Source: Pseudofrankia saprophytica
GTDB taxonomy: Bacteria; Actinomycetota; Actinomycetes; Frankiales; Frankiaceae
Direction of reading: 5' to 3'
DNA length: 64,000 bases
Assembly: GCF_000235425.2 (NCBI RefSeq)
Contig: NZ_KI912266.1
Span: forward strand, 4,109,293-4,173,292
The stretch's first letter is position 1. Each line of letters opens with the position of its first letter. The notes below the pieces were generated by a model. That model was not told the origin of the DNA. It saw nothing but the letters and a program-made list of their open reading frames with translations, and ran no database searches. This document shows, in pieces, positions 8,819 to 17,438 of the stretch. The translations under genes were made by a program, and so were the position numbers.

Positions 8819-11290
8819 TCAGCCTCCGACCTGCGGCCGGCGGGCCGAAGCGATGTTGTCACGCAGCACGGCGAGCAGCGGATGATCTTTATCGAGCACC
8901 CTGGTCCCTTGTTCCAGAGACTTCTCGTATATCTCCATGGCTTCCGTCGGGCGGCCGGCGAGCTCGTACGCCCTACCGACGTTGCTATGTGAGGCGATCG
9001 TGTCGGGATGATCGTTTCCCAGAATCCGTCGCCGGCCGGCCAGCGTCGCCTCGAAGAGGGGGATCGCGCTGTCCAGCCGTCCGGCGGTCTGATGGACGTG
9101 GGCGAGGTTGTTCTGCGAGATCAACGTCTCAAGATGGTCCTCGCCCAGCACCCGACTATGCGCCGCCAGGGTCGCCCCGAAGATCCGGGTCGCCTCATCC
9201 AGGTGGCCCGCGGCCTGGTGGGCGGAGGCAAGGTTGTTCGACGAGCGCAATGTCTCCGGATGGTCCTCGCCGAGCACTCGCCGGCGGTCCCTCAGCACCG
9301 CGTCGAACAGCGGGAGCGACTCATCGAGGCGGCCCGCGACCTGATAGACGTGGGCGAGGTTGTTCCGCCAGCGCAGCGAGTCCGGGTGGTCCGCGCCGAG
9401 CGTCCGTTCCGCGTCGGTCAAAGTGGACTCGTAAAGTTCGATCGCCTCGTCCAGCCGGCCGATCCACGTGTATCCGTACGCCAGGCTGTTTCTCGTCGAA
9501 AGGGACACGGGGTCGTCGACGCCGAGGATCCGCTCCGCCTGAGCCAACGTGCGCTCGTAGATCCGGACCGCTTCGTGAACTCGCCTCGACTGCTGGTAGA
9601 CGATCCCGACGTGGTGCCGGGAGTCGATGGTGTCGCGGTGATCGGTGCCCAGGACCCGTGACCGGTCGGCGAGGTTCGCCTCGAACAGGCTGATGGCGTC
9701 GTCGAGCCGCCCCGACCGCCGGTACGCGTCCGCGAGGTGGTGCCGGGAGGCGAGAGTGTCGGGATGGTCGGGGCCGAGAAACGTCTCACGATCGTCCGCG
9801 GCCCGTCGCAACAGGGGAACAGCGGTCGGAACCTGGCCGTGCTCCATAAGGTAGGCCGCCGCCTGGACGCGGCACCACGAGACGTCAGCCGCGAGATGTT
9901 CCGGGGTCTCGCCGAGGTAGCCAAGCGTGGCCACGAGATGCGGCAGAATCCGCCGAGCTGGCGGCCACGAGGGCGGGTTCCGCACGAGATCCACCGGCAT
10001 CGCGTCGCGGAACAGGCCGACGAGCGTCTCCAGAAGCCGTGCCCGTAGCCCGTTGGTCATGGCCAGTCGCGTCACGGCGCCGATCAGCCGGTGCACGGCG
10101 ATCGAGCCGCCCTCCCGCCGAGCCAGGCTGTATCCGACGAGTGCGCCGACCGTGTCGGCCCACGCCACCGGGTCCTCGGCCACGTCCGCCAAGGGCGAGC
10201 CGCCGAGGCGTCCGCGAGAAGGAGAGAAAAGATCGAGAGGGATCGGCGCGGCGTCGCACAGCGCGGCCAGTTCGAGGAGTTCCACCGACGCGGGATTCTC
10301 CTTGCGCAGACGGTCCACCGATATTTCCCACAGGCCCGCGACCCGCCCTTTCGCGATCATCCGGTTAAAATATTTCTCCAGGAGCTTGAGGTACTCGGCC
10401 GGAGGTGTTCTGGTCGTGGTCAGGTATCCAGCCGCCTGTTCGACCGCCAGCGGCAGGTCACCAAGCAGCGCCACGATCCGCTCGGCCAGATCCGGCTCGA
10501 TGTCGCGGACGCGCAGTGCCAGCAGCCGAGCGGCGTCCGATCGGGCCAGCGTCGGAACCGTCAGCGCGACGCCGAGTGCGTCCATTCCGGTTCTGCGCGA
10601 GGTCAGCAGGACCTGACCGCCTCCGGATGGGCGAAACCTCGCGACCGCGTCGAGGTCCTCGACGTTGTCGAAGATCACCAGCCACGACTGGCGGCGGGAC
10701 AGCACCGACCAGACGGACGCGGCGTCGGAGTCCGGCGTGAGACCGAGCGGTGCAGCCAGCGCGGAGATGTTGGTGGCGACCGCGTCGGCCTGGTCGGCGG
10801 CGACCCACCACACGACCTCGAACTCGGACTGGTACCGGTAGGCGTACCTGATGGCTAGCGCCGTCTTGCCGACGCCGCCCATCCCCTCGAGGGCCACCAG
10901 CGCGACCAGATTCGACGCACGCAGCGACTCGTGGACGGCGGCGAGCAGTGAGTCCCGCCCGACGAGCCGGACCGGGCACGGCGGCACGTTCCACACCAGG
11001 GGCCAGTCGCGCGGCCCGTTCTTGCCCGAGCGGGCACAGAACACGGAGTTGTCCGGGAAGTCGCTGCACGCGGCCGCCAGCAGGCGGGTCGGGCCGTCGG
11101 CCAGGATCCCGTTGGCGAACAGCTCGGAGACCGCGGACCAGAACTGCCAGCCACTAGTTGCAGACCACGCCGGGTGCAGCCCCGGCGAGAGGCCCGCCTT
11201 GGTGAGCAGGAGGCAGGCTGACTCCCGATCCGGGAACGCGTCGGCCAGCGCTTTGATCTGGTCGTCGCACAGCCGGTCGAGGTCGGTCAT
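8819..11290 (-). CDS. NB-ARC/TPR protein, FxsT-like (FxSxx-COOH system TPR protein)
   Basis: This 823-aa protein has three parts. Residues 1-75 form a small helical domain (LADAFPDRESACLLLTKAGL) that resembles an effector-associated domain of bacterial conflict proteins. Residues 105-400 form an NB-ARC STAND ATPase with P-loop GMGGVGKT at 136-143, Walker B LVIFDNVED and GxP-type GDLPLAVEQAAGYL. From about residue 490 there are at least seven 42-residue kinesin-light-chain-type TPRs (LGxDHPDTL...A..Y...GR.DEAI.L). FxSxx-COOH peptide loci typically encode such a protein. Its role there is unknown; scaffolding or signalling is possible. The ATG at 11290 lies 8 nt beyond the preceding stop. Confidence 0.85.
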   Translation of the reverse strand: MTDLDRLCDDQIKALADAFPDRESACLLLTKAGLSPGLHPAWSATSGWQFWSAVSELFANGILADGPTRLLAAACSDFPDNSVFCARSGKNGPRDWPLVWNVPPCPVRLVGRDSLLAAVHESLRASNLVALVALEGMGGVGKTALAIRYAYRYQSEFEVVWWVAADQADAVATNISALAAPLGLTPDSDAASVWSVLSRRQSWLVIFDNVEDLDAVARFRPSGGGQVLLTSRRTGMDALGVALTVPTLARSDAARLLALRVRDIEPDLAERIVALLGDLPLAVEQAAGYLTTTRTPPAEYLKLLEKYFNRMIAKGRVAGLWEISVDRLRKENPASVELLELAALCDAAPIPLDLFSPSRGRLGGSPLADVAEDPVAWADTVGALVGYSLARREGGSIAVHRLIGAVTRLAMTNGLRARLLETLVGLFRDAMPVDLVRNPPSWPPARRILPHLVATLGYLGETPEHLAADVSWCRVQAAAYLMEHGQVPTAVPLLRRAADDRETFLGPDHPDTLASRHHLADAYRRSGRLDDAISLFEANLADRSRVLGTDHRDTIDSRHHVGIVYQQSRRVHEAVRIYERTLAQAERILGVDDPVSLSTRNSLAYGYTWIGRLDEAIELYESTLTDAERTLGADHPDSLRWRNNLAHVYQVAGRLDESLPLFDAVLRDRRRVLGEDHPETLRSSNNLASAHQAAGHLDEATRIFGATLAAHSRVLGEDHLETLISQNNLAHVHQTAGRLDSAIPLFEATLAGRRRILGNDHPDTIASHSNVGRAYELAGRPTEAMEIYEKSLEQGTRVLDKDHPLLAVLRDNIASARRPQVGG

Positions 11291-11298
11291 GGCAGGCG

Positions 11299-11943
11299 TC
11301 AGACCGGCGGGCTGGTGATGGCCGCGTCGACCGGCCATGACCGCGCGTCGAGCTCGGACTGAAGCTGTTCCGTGATGGACCGTAGTGCCGCGAAGTAGCT
11401 CGGCCAGGGCGCACGGCGCGCGCGGGCGAAGAACCAGGAGACCACCTCGCGCGTGTCGAGTTCGGTCTCGAGCCGGTGCTCGACGACACTGATCCGGACG
11501 GGTTCGCTCCGATGCACCTGGTTCACTGCCCGGCTCAGGTCGCTCAGCAACGCGACGATAGCCTGTCGCTCGGCACCGTCGCGTGGATAGAGGCCGATAT
11601 GGCGCTCGACCGGCGCCAGGACCGTCTCAGGGTAGCTGTGACCTTCGCAGCTCGTGTACGTGATGTAACCCAGCCGCTCGGCGAGGATTACCACCAGCGG
11701 CCGGATACCCGGTTCGAGCGCGGCACGGAACTTCGGGTGCCACCGCGACAGCGCGTGCCCGCGATAGTTTCCCAGCTCGCCGGTCTCGCTTATGTTGCCG
11801 AACCGGCTTTCCTGGAGCGAGACCGCCTCCAGGTTGCGTGGATGCCCGGGCTCCTCCCAGCTGGCCAGAAAGTCCTGAAATCCCGCCATCCGGTTCGTGT
11901 TGAAGAGCGCGCGGCCTCCGCGGCGCCATCTGGCGGTGTGCAT
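11299..11943 (-). CDS. Hypothetical protein with TSCEGH motif
   Basis: This is a 214-aa soluble protein I do not recognise. It begins MHTARWRRGGRALFN. A central segment reads ILAERLGYITYTSCEGHSYP; a strand ending in SCxGH is seen in several small uncharacterised families and could bind metal. The C-terminal half is helical (AIVALLSDLSRAVNQVHR, SYFAALRSITEQLQSELDA). No signal peptide or membrane segment is present. ATG at 11943 shares one base with the DinB-like stop (TGATG), so it is translationally coupled, which places it firmly in the RiPP operon. The ORF can be extended upstream to 12066, but that would overlap the DinB gene. Confidence 0.75.
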   Translation of the reverse strand: MHTARWRRGGRALFNTNRMAGFQDFLASWEEPGHPRNLEAVSLQESRFGNISETGELGNYRGHALSRWHPKFRAALEPGIRPLVVILAERLGYITYTSCEGHSYPETVLAPVERHIGLYPRDGAERQAIVALLSDLSRAVNQVHRSEPVRISVVEHRLETELDTREVVSWFFARARRAPWPSYFAALRSITEQLQSELDARSWPVDAAITSPPV

Positions 11944-12452
11944 CAGTGCTCCGCGAGTACCACTCGGACGTCGGCCGCGTGCTCTTCGAAATGAGCGCGG
12001 ACGACACCATAGGTCGATTCGACGGTTTCCCGGCCACGGAAGTTCTGGACTCCTCTGTTTCCCCATTCTTCAGCCTGCACGGTCGACAGGATCGAGGCGA
12101 GTCGGTGGTGTCCGCGGTCGAACTTTCGGCGGATTGAAGCGCCGTCGGCCCGACGTGCCCCCCACACGGTCATGACGTTGTTTATCCGGTTTCCCACCGT
12201 GACTGGGGGTGTGAAACTGAGGCTCCTGCGTGCTCCGCCCAAGCCAGACGCGAACAGCTCCTGACCCATGGCCAGGTGGTACATGATCTGACGAACGGTC
12301 CATTCCGAGCCGGGTGGCCGACGCTCCCAGTCCTTCTCTCGGATCGTCGCGACGAGTTCGTGGAAGTCCGCCCGCACGGAGTTCAGCTCAGCCATGAGCC
12401 GCGCCTGGGTCTCGCCGCTCGGCGTCGGTTGCGCGGCTTGGTCAGGGAACAC
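11943..12452 (-). CDS. DinB/YfiT-like metal-binding protein
   Basis: This 169-aa four-helix-bundle protein belongs to the DinB superfamily. Helix 1 is RLMAELNSVRADFHELV. GSEWTVRQIMYHLAMGQELF carries the first metal-ligand His (the WTVxxxxxHL pattern is characteristic), DRGHHRL is in the middle, and RAHFEEHAADV near the C-terminus supplies further His. DinB-like proteins include thiol-dependent S-transferases and proteins of unknown activity; some act in peptide or antibiotic pathways. Start GTG at 12452 has AAGGAG about 7 nt upstream and follows the carbamoyltransferase stop by 16 nt. Its role in the pathway is unknown. Confidence 0.75.
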   Translation of the reverse strand: MFPDQAAQPTPSGETQARLMAELNSVRADFHELVATIREKDWERRPPGSEWTVRQIMYHLAMGQELFASGLGGARRSLSFTPPVTVGNRINNVMTVWGARRADGASIRRKFDRGHHRLASILSTVQAEEWGNRGVQNFRGRETVESTYGVVRAHFEEHAADVRVVLAEH

Positions 12453-12468
12453 GTTCTGCTCCTTATGG

Positions 12469-14145
12469 TCATGTGCGTCCGGTGAGGGCGCTCCTCTTCT
12501 GGATGACGAGTCCTTCGACGACCAGCGCGTCCAGCGCGCTGGACGCGAAGCTGCGGATCGCGTCGCCGACGTTGTTCACAATCGACTCGCCGGACAGGTT
12601 GAAGGACGTGTTGAGGAGTGCCCCACGCCCGGTGCGCTCCTCGACGGCCTCCAACAGATGGTGGAAACGGGGATTCATCCGGTGCGACACGACCTGTGCC
12701 CGCGTGGTGCCGTCGACATGAACCGCCGCGGGTATCGCTTCCCGGGCGACGTCGGTCGTGGGGAGTGCAAGCAGCATGTAGGGCGAGTTCGTACGTCCGA
12801 TGAGCTCGGGCGCGCCGCGGTCGAGAATCGCCGGAGCGAGCGGACGCCAACTCTCCCGGCCCTTGAGGGCGTTCACTCGGTCTCGCATGCCAATACTGGC
12901 AGGCAAGGCGAGAATTGATCGATTACCCAACGCGCGCGGGCCGATCTCACCGCGGCCCTGCATCCAACCTATCACCTGGCCTTGGGCCAGCAAGTCGGCG
13001 GTATAGGCGAAGGGGTCGGGCGGCTCGGTGAATGGCAGACGCAGTTCACGCAGCCGGTCCGCGACCAGAGTCTGGTCGACGGCCGGTCCGTGATATGGGT
13101 GTTCCAGCGGCTCGACATCGGTTCCGGCGGCCGCGGTCAGCCACATGGCCGCGCCGAGCGCGCCGCCGCCATCGTGCGCCGCGGGCACCACGTAAAGATC
13201 GTCAACGAGGCCGCTGAGCGCGATCGCGCCGTTGGCGCTGCAGTTGAGGCCAACCCCTCCGGCGATGACCAGACGCCGCGTGTCGTAGCGGGTGGTCGCG
13301 ACGCGGGCGAGGTGCAGCATCACGAAGGTCAGGCGTGTCTGCGCACTGGCCGCGATATCGGCCTGATGCGGTGAGAACGCTGGCTGCCGGCGGGGGAGCC
13401 CTGCTCCGACGTCCCAGAAGTGGCGAGGTGGTCTGGGCGGCCCGAAACGGTCCTCCAGCCAGCGGAACCAGTGCGATGTCAGGGTCGAGAAACGCTCACC
13501 GGCGTCCAGGCCATCGACATTGGGCAGGTCCACCCGGTAGCCGTCCGGCTCCACCTGGATGGGTTCGACCGGATCGTTCGCCCTGCCGTATGCCGCGAGC
13601 CCCATTGTCTTCCCCTCGGCGTGGCCGCCGAGACCCAAATAGCTCGTGACACAGGTGTAGAACTGGCCAAGCGAGTGGCCTATCCCGAAACGTTGGTCAA
13701 GCCGCAGAGAACCTCCATGCCCGTAGCCGATGCTGGTCGAGACGTCCTCGCCGTTGCCGTCGACGACGACGACGGCGGCTTCGGGAAGCCCTGAACCGTA
13801 GTAGGTCGAGGCGGCGTGCGCGAGGTGGTGGTCGACGTACTCGACGGGAGGTCTCGGCTCGCCACGCCACATCTCGTGGCCGAGATATCGGTCGACGAAA
13901 TGCTTAAGGTACCGGGCTGACGGATCCCGTGCCGGGTCCCACGAGGCGGCGACGTGATCCAGGTCGCCCAGCCGCACGCCTGCCTCAGCCAGGCAGAACA
14001 TGGTCGACAGCAGCGGGAGCGTGCCCGGAGCGTGCGGCGTACGAACTCCGCGTTCCTCCTCCATCATCGCGATCAGCCTGCCGTCCCGTAGCAGGCAGGC
14101 GGCCGCGTCGTGGCCGAACACCCCGCTGATTCCTAGGACCAGCAT
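12469..14145 (-). CDS. NodU/CmcH-family O-carbamoyltransferase
   Basis: This 558-aa enzyme of the NodU/CmcH/TobZ family transfers a carbamoyl group from carbamoyl phosphate, via carbamoyl-adenylate, to a hydroxyl group. The N-terminal Kae1-like domain opens MLVLGISGVFGHDAAACLL and carries MEEERGVR and the metal-binding YVDHHLAHAASTYYGSG near residues 115-130. Further family blocks are GLGGHAEGKTMGLAAYG and GGVGLNCSANG. The C-terminal Carbam_trans_C domain has GEIGPRALGNRSILA and ESWRPLAPAIL. Length is typical. ATG at 14145 overlaps the preceding radical SAM stop by 13 nt. In this operon the acceptor is probably a Ser/Thr or enzyme-installed hydroxyl of the peptide; that is inference. Confidence 0.92.
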   Translation of the reverse strand: MLVLGISGVFGHDAAACLLRDGRLIAMMEEERGVRTPHAPGTLPLLSTMFCLAEAGVRLGDLDHVAASWDPARDPSARYLKHFVDRYLGHEMWRGEPRPPVEYVDHHLAHAASTYYGSGLPEAAVVVVDGNGEDVSTSIGYGHGGSLRLDQRFGIGHSLGQFYTCVTSYLGLGGHAEGKTMGLAAYGRANDPVEPIQVEPDGYRVDLPNVDGLDAGERFSTLTSHWFRWLEDRFGPPRPPRHFWDVGAGLPRRQPAFSPHQADIAASAQTRLTFVMLHLARVATTRYDTRRLVIAGGVGLNCSANGAIALSGLVDDLYVVPAAHDGGGALGAAMWLTAAAGTDVEPLEHPYHGPAVDQTLVADRLRELRLPFTEPPDPFAYTADLLAQGQVIGWMQGRGEIGPRALGNRSILALPASIGMRDRVNALKGRESWRPLAPAILDRGAPELIGRTNSPYMLLALPTTDVAREAIPAAVHVDGTTRAQVVSHRMNPRFHHLLEAVEERTGRGALLNTSFNLSGESIVNNVGDAIRSFASSALDALVVEGLVIQKRSALTGRT

Positions 14146-16343
14146 GTCAGGCCTTTTCCCGTGTCCTGGCGCTCGGTGCGCGTCACGTCGACGAACCCAG
14201 CCGACACCAGGGCTGTCAGTCCGCGCAGGACCGCCGGCTCGACCTCCCGCTCGTCCATCCCGAACCTGCTGGCCACCACGCCGATGAGGACGGCCACCCG
14301 ATCCGAATCCAGAGACTCGAGCGCTCCCGCGAGGAGGGCGTCAACCTGGACGAAGCCGTCGCGACCGGCCTGACTGACGAGCAGGCAGGCTCGCGACCGG
14401 GCCTCGACCTCTCCTCGTGCGATGCCCGCCACGTCCCAGGAGGCTCCAAGCCAGGCAGCGGGGTGGCGCCAGGACAGTCGATCGTCCCGTTCGAGGACGC
14501 TGGTGCCTGCGCTGGTGTCGGTGTCGGCGCGTGGCTCGGCCCGCGGGGTCCGGGCCCGCCAGGAGCCGGCGCCATGCCGCTCGCGGAACAGGGAGACGTG
14601 CGCCACGTGCGCCAGGGGCATCTCCAGCGTCTCGTCCAGCCGGGACTTCGAGGCGACGTATGCCCGACCTCGTTCTTCGGATGGACGGTCCGAACGGTGC
14701 TCGAAGCTGTGCCGGAATATCTCGCCTTGCCCGTCGTGGACGGTGACGCCGAAGTCGGCGGAGCGCTCGAACACCGGGGTGCCGTCGAACAGGACGAAGT
14801 CGGTGTAGGTCACCGCGTCGATCGCAGCGGAATGTTGTTCGAGAAAACGGGCCGTGGCCTGCGCCTCGGTCGACGTCTCGGTGGGGAAGCCGTGTATCAC
14901 GAGTGCATGTACGCCGATTCCCGCCCGGGCGCAGTCCGCGATGACGCGTTCGACGGTGTCCAGTCTGGTTCCCTTGTCCATCAGGTCGAGCACACGCTGG
15001 CTCGCGCTTTCGAGGCCGAACCAGATCTGTACGCAGCCGGCCCTGGCCATAAGGTCGAGAAGCTCGCGTGTGAAGGCCGGCTCGAACCGGGCTCGGCAGA
15101 GCCACCGAAACCGCTCGCCGCGCCGCAGGATCTCCGTGCTCAGGCTCCGCGCGTGTGCTGGCGAAAACAGCATGTCCCGGAAGTGGAACCAGCGCGCTCC
15201 GTGCCTCCTCCGGAGTTCCTGAAGATCATCGACGACGCGCGCCGTCGCGCGGCCGCGGAAGCTCAGGTGGTTCGTGGTGATCGCGCAGAAGGTGCACTTG
15301 CCCCAATAACAGCCACGGGAGGTGAGAAGGGAGATGACCGGCTCGGGGAAGAGATACCGATTCAGCTCGAGGTCCCGGTAGTCGGGGGTCGGGAGGCTGT
15401 CGAGGTCGGTGACATCGAATCTGGTGGGAGCGGCCAGGTGCTCGTCGCGGTATGTGGCGACATTGGCTGGTCTCTCGTCGATGTCGCGTCGTGACCGTGC
15501 GAGCCGCGTCACCTGGTCGAGCGCGGCCTCCGAGTCGTGGTAGATGACGCTGTCGACCAGCTCGAACAACCGAGGATAGTCCGGGTGTCGCTCGTGCCTG
15601 AGATAGCGTGCAAAAGTGACCTGGTCCTCCAGGTTTCCCAGGACCGTGACGTGACCGTCGAAGCCGGCGGAGCGCAGCGCGACCAGGAGCGTGACCAGCG
15701 GGATCATCTGGTCCGGGTGGACGTACACCATCGCGATGCACGTGGGCCGGCACGAAACGATCTCGGGCAGCGCGGCGGAGGCGACATAGTCGACGTAGGG
15801 ATTGGTGCCCGCGTCGGTAGCGGCCGCGATGCACTCGTCGAGCGAGGTCTGGTCGTGAGCCGGGCGGAAACGCTGAAGCCCGATCTCGGTGGGAGCGTGC
15901 GCGAGCGAGATCAGGTCCCATGCCCGGTTCATCGTCCGGACAGCGCGGCGATGCCTGGCGATGTCGTAGAAGGCGTCCGAGCGTATGCAGTCCAACGCGT
16001 CGGCTATACCGGAGAGAGTGTGCTCGCCGGACGCCAGCGCGTCGGCGAGAGCAAGCACACGCCGTCGCTGAGGCGCCGCCAGGTTTGGCCTCGCTCCCAG
16101 GTCCGCCCACTCGAGCAGGAGCCGTTCCCGCGTTCTTCTCAGGTACGGAACTGACAGGAAGTAGAGGGTTGAGCCGAGGTTGAGATCGTACGCCCGGGTC
16201 CGCAGGCCCCGCGCCCGCATCGACGCGGTCAGGCTCGCCAGCTCGTGTGGCGCATGGGGGTAGTACCAGTGCGGAGGGAAGATGACGGCCAGGTCCGCGG
16301 CATCGTGTGCCGGCGGCCTGCATGTCGCTGCCTCAGGTGTCAC
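14133..16343 (-). CDS. B12-binding-type radical SAM protein with CX4CX2C motif
   Basis: This is a 736-aa enzyme. The first 330 residues hold a Rossmann-like B12-binding-type region (LAVIFPPHWYYPHAPHELASLTASMRARG), though I see no clear DxHxxG motif. The radical SAM core follows. Its cluster motif is TSRGCYWGKCTFC with cysteines at 345, 350 and 353 (CX4CX2C, not the canonical CX3CX2C). Later elements are typical of cobalamin/Elp3-like radical SAMs: WLCRARFEPAF, CVQIWFGLESASQRVLDLMDKG and ALVIHGFPTET. C-methylation of the peptide is the usual role of such enzymes, but this is inference. GTG at 16343 has GGAG 8 nt upstream. Confidence 0.85.
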   Translation of the reverse strand: MTPEAATCRPPAHDAADLAVIFPPHWYYPHAPHELASLTASMRARGLRTRAYDLNLGSTLYFLSVPYLRRTRERLLLEWADLGARPNLAAPQRRRVLALADALASGEHTLSGIADALDCIRSDAFYDIARHRRAVRTMNRAWDLISLAHAPTEIGLQRFRPAHDQTSLDECIAAATDAGTNPYVDYVASAALPEIVSCRPTCIAMVYVHPDQMIPLVTLLVALRSAGFDGHVTVLGNLEDQVTFARYLRHERHPDYPRLFELVDSVIYHDSEAALDQVTRLARSRRDIDERPANVATYRDEHLAAPTRFDVTDLDSLPTPDYRDLELNRYLFPEPVISLLTSRGCYWGKCTFCAITTNHLSFRGRATARVVDDLQELRRRHGARWFHFRDMLFSPAHARSLSTEILRRGERFRWLCRARFEPAFTRELLDLMARAGCVQIWFGLESASQRVLDLMDKGTRLDTVERVIADCARAGIGVHALVIHGFPTETSTEAQATARFLEQHSAAIDAVTYTDFVLFDGTPVFERSADFGVTVHDGQGEIFRHSFEHRSDRPSEERGRAYVASKSRLDETLEMPLAHVAHVSLFRERHGAGSWRARTPRAEPRADTDTSAGTSVLERDDRLSWRHPAAWLGASWDVAGIARGEVEARSRACLLVSQAGRDGFVQVDALLAGALESLDSDRVAVLIGVVASRFGMDEREVEPAVLRGLTALVSAGFVDVTRTERQDTGKGLTCWS

Positions 16344-16442
16344 CAGAAATGCTCCGTTTCCGAGCGTGTCTGGTCGGCGACGTTCGGCCGAGATTCGGAC
16401 GGAAGGGCGGACTGACGCCTCGCGACACCACGACGGTCCTGG

Positions 16443-17438
16443 TCAGCCAGCGAAGTCGACCACGAACGGTACCTCCGGGCCGTAACGGTCGCTGACGGCT
16501 TGGTAGGTGCTGATCACAGAACTGCCCTGGTAGATCCGCACGACATCCCCCTCGATCTCGACACCGTCACCCGAGCTCAGGTCCGCCCCCAGGCGCTTGT
16601 TAGGACGATTGCTGGGAACGGCGCGCGCTGCACTGTAGTTGACGCGACCCGCAGGGGTGACCGTGCCGTCGAGCCGGAAGGCGTCCCACTCGGACAGAAC
16701 GACATACGGACGACGTAGCTGTTCGTCGACATAGGCGGCGAGATCAGGGCACACCTCGATGACCGCGTCTCGCACCGCCCGTGCCCGTTCCAGGCTCGCG
16801 GGACAGTCGAAGGAACACGGCAGGTGCACGGAATAGCTTAGACCGCTGTGTTTGAGGAGGCTGTTGCAGAGGTAGGACGCCGATTTCGTGCGGCGGAACG
16901 CCTGGTAGAGATTGTTGTCGTGGTTCCAATCATTGTGTCGGGCGAAGAAGCGTCGGCAGCACTCGGGGTACCCCAGATGGTGCCCGAAGTGAAAATGGTC
17001 GATCCACGGCTTGTCGACGACGCGGCCGTCGATCGCCAACGGGTACCAGCCATGGGCCACGGCCGCGTCGAGCCCACGCTGGTCGCGGGCGAGGAACACG
17101 TGGGCTGCACCGGTCGGGGCATGCCAGGGCGGATATCCGCGCGCCCGCGTGGTGTTCAGCTGGCTGCCACCGATGATCTCGTCCGTCTCCGCCGGATCAG
17201 CGATGAACCCGAAATAAGCGTTCACCACGGCGAACAGGCCCAGTCTCCGGGCGAAGGCCATGAACGTGTCCAGATCGCGCGCGTCGACCCAGTCGTCCAG
17301 TACAGGCTTGGCGCCGGCCAGCAACGCGACGAAGGCAACAAGCTGACCGGGTCCCCGCCGCAGCGAGACATACTCGCGCAGGGGATCCGGAAGCGGAACG
17401 GGCGACAGGGCGTCGGGTGCCGAGGGAAGGCCGTTCAT
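16443..17438 (-). CDS. DUF483-like protein with GYPECC motif
   Basis: This 331-aa protein has no assigned function. Its centre is rich in His and Cys: WIDHFHFGHHLGYPECCRRFF followed by NDWNHDNNLY and then LPCSFDCPAS. GYPxCC is reminiscent of the DUF483 family and suggests a metal or Fe-S site. The N-terminal part is helical (LDTFMAFARRLGLFAVVNAYFGF), and the C-terminus is beta-rich (GDVVRIYQGSSVISTY). ATG at 17438 overlaps the HExxH gene stop by ATGA, so translation is coupled; a GTG at 17450 is the alternative. By position it is a tailoring or accessory enzyme of the peptide pathway. Confidence 0.7.
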   Translation of the reverse strand: MNGLPSAPDALSPVPLPDPLREYVSLRRGPGQLVAFVALLAGAKPVLDDWVDARDLDTFMAFARRLGLFAVVNAYFGFIADPAETDEIIGGSQLNTTRARGYPPWHAPTGAAHVFLARDQRGLDAAVAHGWYPLAIDGRVVDKPWIDHFHFGHHLGYPECCRRFFARHNDWNHDNNLYQAFRRTKSASYLCNSLLKHSGLSYSVHLPCSFDCPASLERARAVRDAVIEVCPDLAAYVDEQLRRPYVVLSEWDAFRLDGTVTPAGRVNYSAARAVPSNRPNKRLGADLSSGDGVEIEGDVVRIYQGSSVISTYQAVSDRYGPEVPFVVDFAG

